Shown here one piece after another: positions 36,101-46,049 of a stretch of 64,000 nucleotides of DNA. Position numbers and translations under genes: made by a program. The notes under the pieces are model-generated. The model saw only the letters and a list, made by a program, of their open reading frames with translations, ran no database searches and was not told the DNA's origin. The stretch comes from Serpula lacrymans var. lacrymans S7.9 (taxonomy: Eukaryota; Basidiomycota; Agaricomycetes; Boletales; Serpulaceae). The stretch is from assembly GCF_000218685.1 (NCBI RefSeq), contig NW_006763299.1, positions 1,566,031-1,630,030 on the forward strand, in the 5' to 3' direction. The number at the start of each line of letters is the position of its first letter. Within the stretch, counting starts at the first letter, position 1.

Positions 36101-37184
36101 TATGTACAAAACACTGTGATTGTAAATCTATGTATACTATACAGCATAATCTAGAAATACAGTTTATAACTAGAAGTGATACAATAAATATACTTGAGAA
36201 CAACCATTGGAACTTGATAAGAGGTAATACATTTTAGTTAGGATTTTCTTTGATATCCACCTTGGTCAGATCTAGAACTGGTGGTGATGTAGCACAATAT
36301 TTGCCCTTTGCGTCTGTCTTTGAAAATGACTGATAATGTTGATTGGCATGCCTATTTAATTTGCAAGAAACTCCAGAGACAAACTTTGTGCTTCATCTAC
36401 ATTATAGATGCCACATCCAATGAATGCTGTGGCAAACTGTTGTAACCCCACTTCAGGCATCATAATGCTGACATGTTGGAGAGCAGCCTGGATAGTTGAT
36501 GTAAATATCTTTATCCTTGCTGCTGCTCAAAGCTTGTCTGATTGGGTTTTCAAGCGGCTCAGTATTTGTGCGAGATAGGCCCTGTTTTTCACCAAAAGAC
36601 ATGTCAGCAAAATGAAGGTGGATTTTTGGTGCCTTAGGCTTGCTTGAGCCAGAATCAGGCAAAACCCACCTCTGTTTTGAGCTATAGTCAAACTGTAATA
36701 TCACTGGGGGTTGATCCAGTGTTACTTTGCCAATGAGCTATATTAAAAGCTAGTTGATGTCATGCTGCTTATGTGTTCTATCTATTGGACTCACATAGCA
36801 TCACCTGCCGGTGTGCTTTGCACAGGAAAGATGCTCTTTGAGCCATTGTAGCTCATCAGTAAAGTCTACTGAGGTTGATGACTGCTCTAACTCATCAAAT
36901 TGAGCCTTGCACTTCTTGATGGAAGCAGCAGTTTACATAGCTGGTTCTTGTAGTCACTTCAGTCAGCTTCGCAAAATAATACAATTTAATCTACAAACCA
37001 TGTTGTGAATAAATACTTCAATCTTTTGTGTGTGGGCCCTGCGGACCAGCCCTTGAGCATGCGTAATAGCTGTCCAAAGCTCTTCATCAGTTGACAGCAT
37101 ATGAGGAGCATCACCAACACAATCCCCAGGATACTTGAAACCTAATTCAGCTTCTGCTGGGTCTAAATCCATATGTGCTGTCAA
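36101..37184. other. No identified gene; two short minus-strand coding-like segments
   Basis: Minus frames at 36453-36704 (WVLPDSGSSKPKAPKIHLHF) and 36963-37184 (DPAEAELGFKYPGDCVGDAP, ELWTAITHAQGLVRRAHTQK) read like real protein and may be exons of one lost gene, but no family was recognised and no joining splice sites were established. Confidence 0.35.
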
Positions 37185-38969
37185 TGATGAGAATTGCTGT
37201 TAGAAAACCACACACAAATCAAACTAACACACAATCCTCCCAGATTCCACGGAACTTGTTTATAGGCTTTGCCTCCTAGAACAGTGGAGTGGTCTGCTTG
37301 TACGTGGGGTGGTATGTATAGCAATCCTTCAAAGTAAAACCCAGAGATGTATGGATGTGGGCTTTAAGGAGGAGGGATAGTTGAATTATAGAGCATAGGG
37401 GCTTAGTGACGAGTATGGACAAGCACTACCTTGCTAATCGTAGAACAAGGTAGGTTTGAGAATGACAAGGTGACAAGGTTCCCAGTGATAGCAGGCTCCT
37501 GACGCACAGACTGTAGTGCTCAGAAGGACTCTAATTGAAAGGGATGACAATGACTTCAAAAGTGGGAAGTGACGATGACAGCAGTTGACAGTGGTAGCAG
37601 TGGGAAGTGTTGTGACCACACTGGATCACAAGCAGCAGAGTAGTGAACTTGAATTTAGAGAAGAAGTCTGGAATGGAGTTCTTGTTTTTTTTTTACAAGG
37701 TAAAATACAGGAGTTTATATAGTAAAAGAAAAGTAGGCTATGCACAGTATAGCTGTGCAAAAAGAATGAGAAAGAACATGAACGAAGGAATGTACGCTGA
37801 CAAATCCTGCGTAGGTAGTACAGGATAAGATTGTCAAGAAAAGAAAGGGATAGAACAATGAATGCTGTGAGTAATGTCACAGGTTTGTACAGCCATAAAG
37901 TAAAGTCCAATAGCAAAAAGAGAGCAGGAAAATCATGATGTCATGGGAAGATGCAGTAAAAAAAGGGCAAGGCAAAACACTATCAGTATCAACACAGTTC
38001 CTTTATTGTCAGTCAGGCATTCTAAAAAAATATGTGTCCATAAAAATGATTCAAAAATCAAAAATAATCACACTGTAAATGAATGTTCTGCTGAAGAAAA
38101 AGAAACTGGAACCACCGGTCCACCACCTAGTCCAAATCCGACAGTTCCATGGCCTTACCAATGGACTGGTTGTGTTGGACCACCTGATCAAATGAGGGAG
38201 GGAGAGGAGTAGTTCCAATTTGGAACAAGTGAGTCCCAGGCAGCGTGTGGTAGGTGTAGCTGTAGCGAAGACGATGGACAAAAGATAAGTGTACCCAAGT
38301 GAATGGGACAGCGATGAACATGGGCGACGCAAGGGGATGAACCTTCTCCAGCTCAAAAATTACCCACCCACGCTCCAACCAGGCAAGACGAGCGACCGAT
38401 GTTTTGATAGTATATGATGGCAGATCGACGTCATGAAGATGGACCTGTTGCCCTATTTGGACTGGCTGCTGGGGCTTTGCTGATATCAAAAGTGGCAGGT
38501 GGTGGTTGATGGATTGGCAACGGAAGGGGATGGAGAGTGATGACATCAGGTATGGTGGAGGAGCAAGGAAGATGAGTAGGAGGAGGGTGGAGGTGACAAA
38601 GAAGTGGTCTAGAATAGGGAGCCAGAAACAACCGTCAGGTGAGAATAAAAAGGACAGTAAAGGACCCATGGTGGGGCTTAGTAAAGGAAAAAGGGTAGGG
38701 GGGAACGATGAAAGTGAGGGCACAATGTGTAGCCAGTGGCGATGCGAAAATTTGCCAAAATGCCAAAACACGGAAAGTACCAAATGGAAAGCAAAGGTGA
38801 GCGCAACTTGATTGCCTAATAGAGGTGGTGCTGATCAGCCACAAGTTCACAAAAGGCAATATTAATTACTATTCCACGTGGCACTGTGCCTGTGTAGCGC
38901 AAAGGCAAGTCTTGTGAATATTTGCTTTATTATTGACACCTGTCCATGCTACCAATCAATTTTGGTGCA
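37185..38969 (-). repeat. Repeat block D2: LTR-like part plus unidentified ORF
   Basis: Second copy of block D, offset about 17.25 kb from D1. Its left part (37185-37943) is LTR-like. Its right part joins, within about 130 bp, the C-terminal end of a gypsy integrase on the same strand. D may therefore be the 3' end (third ORF plus LTR) of that gypsy family. Confidence 0.72.
38127..38783 (-). CDS. Unidentified ORF in block D2, membrane-like, downstream of integrase
   Basis: 218 codons. The C-terminal part, from IGQQVHLHDVDLPSYTIKTS on, is the same as in D1. The N-terminal part is diverged but still hydrophobic (PILDHFFVTSTLLLLIFLAP). The product is unidentified. Its place 3' of the integrase (39097-39969) on the same strand fits an extra retrotransposon ORF. 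Confidence 0.42.
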   Translation of the reverse strand: MVLSVFWHFGKFSHRHWLHIVPSLSSFPPTLFPLLSPTMGPLLSFLFSPDGCFWLPILDHFFVTSTLLLLIFLAPPPYLMSSLSIPFRCQSINHHLPLLISAKPQQPVQIGQQVHLHDVDLPSYTIKTSVARLAWLERGWVIFELEKVHPLASPMFIAVPFTWVHLSFVHRLRYSYTYHTLPGTHLFQIGTTPLPPSFDQVVQHNQSIGKAMELSDLD

Positions 38970-40735
38970 TAACATCCACGCACAACTTGAAATTGCAACT
39001 GTCCCCAGATGCTTCCATAAAGGTAGGGTCATATGGAATGAAACATGGCAACACATTAAGGGGTTATGTCAGCATAAAATTTATTCTGGTAAGTCATTAA
39101 TCGTTATCTTCATCATCTGAGTCATCATGCTCATAATCAGGTTCATCATCAGGCTCATCTAGGTTATCATCATGGTCATCCAGTTTGTCCAGGAGGGGTA
39201 TAGAGTGGCGGTTGGAATAGGGAAGTAGGCAAAATGCTGCAATTCCTCTTCGTGATACTGATCCATCCATTTCTTTCAGAACATATGGTCCTCCTTTAGT
39301 CCATTGCACAACTTCATAAGGGCTATTGTAGTGAGGCTTTGCTTTATGAACCAGCTCTTTCTCAACCTGAGTATTGCACACTAGAACAAGCTCTCCAGGC
39401 TGGTATTTGTTCTTGAACATCCTTCATGCATAGAGTTTCTCAAACTGCGCTTTAGATCTGAGACGGGTTTTGTGTATGGTGAGTGTAGCTTGTTGCAAAT
39501 TGTCCTGTCTCTTTTCTAGCTGACAAATGTGCAGAGCAGTGAGGTCTTCTGTTGGCATTGCAGTATAGAATCCATGAACAAGGAAAGTTGCTTCTGTCAG
39601 ATAAAATGGTAGGACTGGGTCAACTCTGTGCAGCAGATAAAAAAGGCTGAATCCAGTAGAACAATGAGTGGTAACCTTGTCTGCAAAGAAGGCATGATGG
39701 GCCTTGGTTGGCCATAAATCAACATTCCCTTCACAGGACTTGACAAGTGCTTCTCTTATAACAAAGTGTCCATGTTCAACGACACCATTTGCCTTGGAAT
39801 TGTAGGGAGAAATGTGAATATGAGGGACCTGGTAATGTTCCACAAGCTCTTCAAATGCTCCTTTGACTTCACTTCCATTGTCTGTGACAACTTCTCCTAT
39901 AGCTCCATAGCGACAGATGATTTCTTCCCAGAAAAAGCGGGCAAGATTATATGCAGATACTTTTTTCAATGCTCTTCCTTCTGCAGCAAGTAACAGATCA
40001 TCCCTTGCAGCAACAAGATATCAATATGCTCTAGCCTTGGGCATAAGCATAATGTCAACATAGACTTTGGTGAAGATTGTAGGAGGCAATGAGATGGTAA
40101 GTGGGACTTCACTTTTGCGTACACTTCAAATCTGGCATTCATGGCGGGTGCAAATATGATGCTTAACATCCTGTAGCATATGGGGCCAGTAAAAGTGCTC
40201 TCTGACTGTAGAGAATACACCATTGACTCCTCTGTGACCAAGCCTTTCATGTGCTTCAGCAAGGATGTAAAGTCAAAGGTCAGGATTAAAGATGACTTTG
40301 AGAGGGGGAGCAGAGTGACGACTCTTGAAAATACTGTCTCCTTTTAAGAAGAATTGAAGTGACCGCTTGACGAAGCACTTTTGAGCTTGAAGAGAAGAGA
40401 ATATAGGCAGTTCTATAGTCTGAAGGAAGTGGAAGATTTGACAAAGGGTACTATACTGAGAAAAATCATTGGTAAGGAACAAAGGGAGTGACATAGGGTG
40501 ATATGGGGGAGGTCTGGCAAGATCAACAAGAAAGGCGATATCATCAAGCCAATCATCTGATTCTTGAGCATCTTCAAAGTCTTCCTCTGTTGATTGACAA
40601 CAGGATTATGCATCAGGACCACAATGATGATCAGCAGGTATGCATTCACCTCTACATGCAAGTGCTTTACTCCTGCAATGTAAAGGCAAAAGTGATGAAG
40701 TGCTCTGAACAAACCGTATAATTATAGCCTGGGTT

Positions 40736-41543
40736 CATCAGGAAAAACCCTTTTGCTATATAGCACTATATAGTGCTATGTAGCCACCACCTATATATAT
40801 AAATGCATTCATAGAAACTATAGCACTATCAGTGCAATCATAGCTCTTATAGCTTTTATAGCACAGTAGTAGGCAAATTTTTAACCAAGGGGAGAAATAT
40901 CTATAATTCCCTCAAACTCTGGATTAATCTAATAAACTTGTTCAATAATAGAAAGAGGCCAGAAGTGTTTGGAGTCAAGTATATTATTATAGGCAAGATA
41001 CTATAATTGCTCTTATAGCCTATAGCAGCCTACATAGCTCCTATAGCTGTAAAGGTCATAGTTATAATATAGTTCAAGGTGTTTAAAAGGGCTAATAAAT
41101 CATACAGTATTAATTAATTATGTAGCCTGTATTAGTGAAATAGTAGTTTGTATCTTTGATATATATAAAAATAAGAACAATGATCCAAATATAAGTGGTG
41201 ACAATGAGTAAAAAAATAACCTAAGTCCATGAAAGGTCAATATATAACACCTATATAGTACATTTTATAAGCTCTCATGGTGTAGTGGATAAGTGTGTGA
41301 TGTGTGGCTATAGGTTGCTTAGTCACCAAAAAGTTGACTAGCAGGTTGAGAGTTCAGATCCTGTCTGTGTTAAATTCCTTTATCAGCCACACAACAATTT
41401 CCAACGTCTATAAGAGCAGTTATAGAGCTATATGAGGCTTTATAGATGGCAGAGGTTCTATAGCAGGTTTGACCACTATAACAGCTTTATGAGCACTTAT
41501 AGTGCTATAGAGCTCTATATAGCTACCCTTATTTTTCCTGATG
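40736..41543 (+). mobile_element. Inverted-terminal-repeat element, CATCAGGAAAAA family, copy 1
   Basis: Starts CATCAGGAAAAACCC and ends TTTTTCCTGATG: 12 bp perfect terminal inverted repeats with a looser extension into GCTATATAG on both sides. 808 bp, rich in short GCTATAG/CTATAGC motifs, no coding potential. A tRNA-like promoter lies at 41270-41371. It is inserted between the RNase H and integrase parts of the gypsy relic. No clear target duplication was found. Copy 2 (44342-45138) is its near-identical reverse complement. Confidence 0.8.
41270..41371 (+). ncRNA. tRNA-like segment in element copy 1
   Basis: Contains TGGTGTAGTGGATAAG, matching an A box (D arm) of polymerase III genes, and GAGTTCAGATCC, close to a B box (one mismatch to GTTCRANYC). 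Between them is a hairpin with arms TTAGTCACC and GTTGACTAG around AAAAA. It does not fold as a normal tRNA and no anticodon is assigned. The same segment occurs in copies 2 and 3. Confidence 0.5.
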
Positions 41544-42499
41544 TCGACTGTAATTTGCCTCTCTATCATTTATAGGAATAGAACCATAGCAAGCTGGACA
41601 CTTCCTTCCATTTTCATCAAGCTGAGGAGAAGATGAAACCAACAGCAATCTTGCTGGTATCAACTGAAAGAATGACTGGGTTGTGTGACAAATAATTTAT
41701 AGGGTGAAGTGCTGGTGCGGAGGATACTGCATGCTTCAGAGCATCAAATGCTTCTTGCCTGCATTCATCCCATTGAAATTCAGCTCCTTTGCAATACAAT
41801 TCTGTCAGGGGATGTGCAAGAGCAGAGTAATTGTGGATCCAAATGCAAACTGTGCCACATATACCAAGAAAACTGCGAACATCTTTGGGATTATGGAGCA
41901 TTGGCCATTTAAGAATCTTGTCAACCTTGGTACTGTCAGGGAGACAACCTTCTGGGCAGCATACTTGTCCAACAATCACAACTTGAGGACAACATAACTG
42001 AGTCTTCTTTCCAGAGAAAGTTCTGCCTGCATGACCAACTCTGTGCATAATGTGATGAATGTCAATGGCATGTTCCCATATAAATCTGTGAATGCCAGTG
42101 TTGCCAGGAATGGTCTCTGGGTTGCCATCAGCATCTTCATAATGAGAAGTAGGTTCTTTGATTGGCAGGTCATCAACAAAAATATTGGCAATATGTGGAA
42201 TTTTGTCTTGCAAGATGAACATCATGCAATTCTGGAATTCTGGAATGGGATTGGTGAATCCCATAGGCATAGAAGTAATCCTCAGAAGTCCTAGTGGCAA
42301 TAGGAAAGAGGTAAGGTTGCGACTGTCAGGGTGTACTTTTTGAGCATCAAATCCCCAAAAGAGATCAAACACAGTATAGCATTGGGAACCAGCAAATGGC
42401 TCCACAAAGTCATCAAGGATAGGTGGAACTCCTGAGTCTTTGATAGTGACTGCATTAAGTGGCTGAAGATTATGGACAATATGAATCTTGCCATTCTTC

Positions 42500-42913
42500 T
42501 GTTACAATCTCTATTGGACATTTAAGGACTACTCATTTCTTTTTACTCATTGGTTATACCATCGGACTGATGACTCATTTCCTTCACGTACACTTCTGTT
42601 CCTCTCGCATTCACAGTACCTATTATAGTACTTAGTCCTCAACAGACGGACCTGCCCTAAATAGGACCTAACTCCTATCACCAATTCCTTTCCATTATAA
42701 ATACCATGTAACAGCAGTAGTATTCTCTAATACGATTCTACACAGTTTACGCTTACAAAGCTAGACTCCTAAGATCAGACTTCTACTCAGAAGAAGACCA
42801 ACTCTTGTTGGAAGACCTCCACTCAGAACTATGTTCTCGAACTTGTCTTCGGATAAGTCTCTTTATAAACCTTGACAAACCCTCAGATTTTGTTAAGCAC
42901 TTCGTGCGTAACA
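42500..42913 (+). repeat. Solo LTR inserted in the gypsy RT
   Basis: TGTTACAATCTC to GTGCGTAACA, 414 bp. The flanks are TCTTC on the left and TCTTT on the right, a 5 bp target duplication with one change. It separates the SKWFCIQEK block from the NLQPLN block of the RT. Sense strand not determined. Confidence 0.82.
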
Positions 42914-43984
42914 TCTTTTTCCTGAATACAAAACCACTTGGAGCGATAAGACGACTGGCTAGGCTTATAAACTCCAGCTTTGATTTTGTCTCTGAGAGGG
43001 AGTGATTCTATGACTTCATTCTTGACTCCAGGAAGAATAAGAATGCTCTTGTATTCCCAAGGGACATGTGGGAGAACAGGTATGACATAGGGAGAGAAGT
43101 AGTCTTCTCTGAACATTCCTCTGTCAGTTTCCTCAAAGGCAAGACTGCGCTGATTGAGTATCTTGATGTGAGCGAACAGCTTTTCTTCTTCTGGCCATAA
43201 GAATCCATCAGAGTTTAGCTTGTTTTGTTGTAGAGGCGCTCCTTGGTGAGCTTTGGCATGGGAATGAATTCTGGACAGGAAGGGGTGGGAGCAAAAGTAG
43301 TGGATCTTCTGGAAATAACTGGATGACACGTGTGTCTTCTGGGAATACACCAGAAACAGGTTTGACTCTGTGATCAACACATTTGTAAGCTCCAAGACTC
43401 AACCAATCAGGTGCTGGTACAGGTATAGGGTCCACAATGTCTATCATGTAACTAGGGTTAAAACAAAAAAAGTTCAAAGAAGGAAAGTGCCGTGGTAGTT
43501 TTGCGTCATCTCGGACCAAATAGGATTGGGATGAGGTCAGAGGTTTTACAAGGGGGGAAGGAAAAAGATCAGATAAGAATGAAAAGGGAACATAGACAAT
43601 AAAAAAAGAAGCTGGTACAAGAGTAAAGGAAGGAAAATTTGGAAAACATAGTAATTTAAGAGGCCATTTTGTACAACTTGAAGTATTAGATATATAACAA
43701 GTAAAAAGAGAATGGGAAAAAGCGGCATATGGTCCAAGAGCGCTGAATAGAGTGTTAAGTAAGAAAGGAATATAGAAATGTGTTACCAGCATCTACCTCA
43801 AACTTCAACTGTGGAATCTGCAAGCACCTCAGTACTGGGAGTGAATATAGATGCACTGGAGGGATGTGTTGTTCTGTTGTGGAGGTAAATGACCTCAACA
43901 CGTTCGTGTTGACAATAAGCGCAAATATGAGGGAAGACAAAACCATAGAAGAGGGTGAGGACAAGTAGCACTCCCACCACAATT

Positions 43985-44330
43985 TTGATGATGAGAGCTT
44001 CTTTAGTAACACAAAACCCTTCGAGCTGGAGAAGGTTGATCCCCTTGCATCGCCACTGTACATTGCTGTCCCATTTACTTGGGTACATCTATCCTTCGTC
44101 CATCGTCTTGGCTACAGCCATACTTATCACACGCAGCCTGGGACTCACTTGTTCCAAATTGGAACTACTCCTCTCCATCCCTTGTTTGACCAGGTGGTCC
44201 ACTACAACCAGACCATTGGTAAAGCCATAAAACTGTCAGATTTGGACTAGGTGGTGGACCGGTGGCTCCAGTTCCTTTTTTTTTCAGCAGAACATTCATT
44301 TGCAGTGCAATTATTTTTGATTTTTGAATC
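43985..44330 (+). pseudogene. Third, partial copy of the block-D ORF, inverted
   Basis: Plus-strand frame FELEKVDPLASPLYIAVPFT, then WVHLSFVHRLGYSHTYHT, ending IGKAIKLSDLD and TAG at about 44250, followed by the non-coding sequence seen after the ORF in D1 and D2. The N-terminal half is missing. It abuts element copy 2 at 44342. Confidence 0.7.
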
Positions 44331-44341
44331 ATTAAAAGGGC

Positions 44342-45138
44342 CATCAGGAAAAATAAGGGTAGCTATATAGAGCTCTATAGCACTATAAGTGCTCATAAAG
44401 CTGTTATAGTGGTCAAACCTGCTATAGAACCTCTGCCATCTATAAAGCCTCATATAGCTCTATAACTGCTCTTATAGACGTTGGAAATTGTTGTGTGGCT
44501 GATAAAGGAATTTAACACAGACAGGATCTGAACTCTCAACCTGCTAGTCAACTTTTTGGTGACTAAGCAACCTATAGCCACACATCACACACTTATCCAC
44601 TACACCATGAGAGCTTATAAAATGTACTATATAGGTGTTATATATTGACCTTTCATGGACTTAGGTTATTTTTTTACTCATTGTCACCACTTATATTTGG
44701 ATCATTGTTCTTATTTTTATATATATCAAAGATACAAACTACTATTTCACTAATACAGGCTACATAATTAATTAATACTGTATGATTTATTAGCCCTTTT
44801 AAACACCTTGAACTATATTATAACTATGACCTTTACAGCTATAGGAGCTATGTAGGCTGCTATAGGCTATAAGAGCAATTATAGTATCTTGCCTATAATA
44901 ATATACTTGACTCCAAACACTTCTGGCCTCTTTCTATTATTGAACAAGTTTATTAGATTAATCCAGAGTTTGAGGGAATTATAGATATTTCTCCCCTTGG
45001 TTAAAAATTTGCCTACTACTGTGCTATAAAAGCTATAAGAGCTATGATTGCACTGATAGTGCTATAGTTTCTATGAATGCATTTATATATATAGGTGGTG
45101 GCTATATAGTGCTATATAGCAAAAGGTTTTTCCTGATG
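44342..45138 (-). mobile_element. Inverted-terminal-repeat element, copy 2, inverted relative to copy 1
   Basis: CATCAGGAAAAATAAGGG to TTTTTCCTGATG, 797 bp, nearly the exact reverse complement of 40736-41543. Sequence between the two copies is about 2.8 kb, so the pair could form a large stem-loop or support inversion. Confidence 0.8.
44515..44613 (-). ncRNA. tRNA-like segment in element copy 2
   Basis: Reverse complement of the segment in copy 1, with the same A-box-like, hairpin and B-box-like parts. Confidence 0.5.
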
Positions 45139-45579
45139 TGTCAGCCTTGCTGCATATGTCGCCATCTATCTCCTATTCCCGCAGGTATTGCAGCATGCTG
45201 ACTACCTCATTTCAAACATTACATATCCATGGCATTATACAAAATACTGTAAGGGGGAAATCCCAGCTTTTGCCCCAAAAACAAATACAATACAATACTC
45301 ACATACATACACCCTCATATTTTCTCTACTTATATACATACACATTCATGTGCATGAGGAAAAACACTTTGGCTATATAGACTCTAATAGTACTATAGTT
45401 GCAAATATAGTTGTCATAGTGATCATAGCTGCAATAGAAACCCCAACATCTATTCAGGAACAATGTGCTCTTATAGTACTCTTATAGTTGGCTATAGCCT
45501 CTTATAGCACTTATAGCACTTATAGCATATGGCTGACTATATAGGCTATGAGAGAGCTTGTGGCTGATTTAAAAATATA

Positions 45580-45688
45580 ATCACACACACAAGGTTTGAA
45601 CTCTCAATCTGTTGGTCCGCTTTTTTGCGGGCCAATCAATCTACAGCCACATACCACACATTTATCCACTACACCATAAAGGCTTACA
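45580..45688 (-). ncRNA. tRNA-like segment in element copy 3
   Basis: Minus strand: A-box-like TGGTGTAGTGGATAA; hairpin TTGGCCCGC-AAAAAA-GCGGACCAA; B box GAGTTCAAACC (full match to GTTCRANYC). It is diverged from copies 1 and 2, yet the hairpin is kept by paired changes. Confidence 0.55.
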
Positions 45689-46049
45689 AAATATACTTTA
45701 CATGTGTAATATATTGACATTTTATGGACTTGTAAATTTTTTTACACATTGTCACACATTGTCACAACTTATATTTGAATAACGTTATTGACCTTTTATG
45801 GACTTGTCATTTTGTTTTTACACATTGTCACAACTTATACTTGAATAAAGCATTACTATAAATATGTACTATGGCCTTAATAGCTATCTATGTCCTTTCA
45901 AAGTTCTGTCTTAGTACAAGATAAATAGAATGATTTCCTTGATCTGAAATGTTGGTTAATAAAATTGGTTTGGGAGAAAACCCGGAGGGGCTTTTCGATC
46001 TGAAACATGCCTTGAAAAAGAGCGTATCGAGTGAGCTGTGTCCCTGATA

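Larger units (their letters stand above)
39097..43792 (-). pseudogene. Ty3/gypsy polymerase relic, interrupted twice
   Basis: From right to left: a pre-RT region with GAYKCVDHRVKPV and GFLWPEEEKLFAHI (43.4-43.2 kb); RT start with AGVYKPSQSSYRSKWFC (about 42.95 kb); RT core NLQPLNAVTIKDSG and YTVFDLFWGFDA (42.45-42.35 kb) and FVDDLPIK (about 42.2 kb); RNase H beginning EAFDALKHAV (about 41.7 kb); the zinc-binding domain of integrase, HERLGHRGVNG plus HICTRHEC (about 40.2 kb); integrase core VVTDNGSEVKGAF and ISPYNSKANGVVEHGH (39.9-39.75 kb); and a C-terminal tail with an Asp-rich end. In-frame TGAs occur where CGA is expected (after HECQI and KARAY). A solo LTR (42500-42913) and an inverted-repeat element (40736-41543) split it. 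No flanking LTR pair was established. Confidence 0.85.

Noticed and set aside
41270..41371. Functional tRNA gene
   Set aside because: A- and B-box-like motifs are present, but the segment cannot be folded into a cloverleaf with acceptor and anticodon stems.
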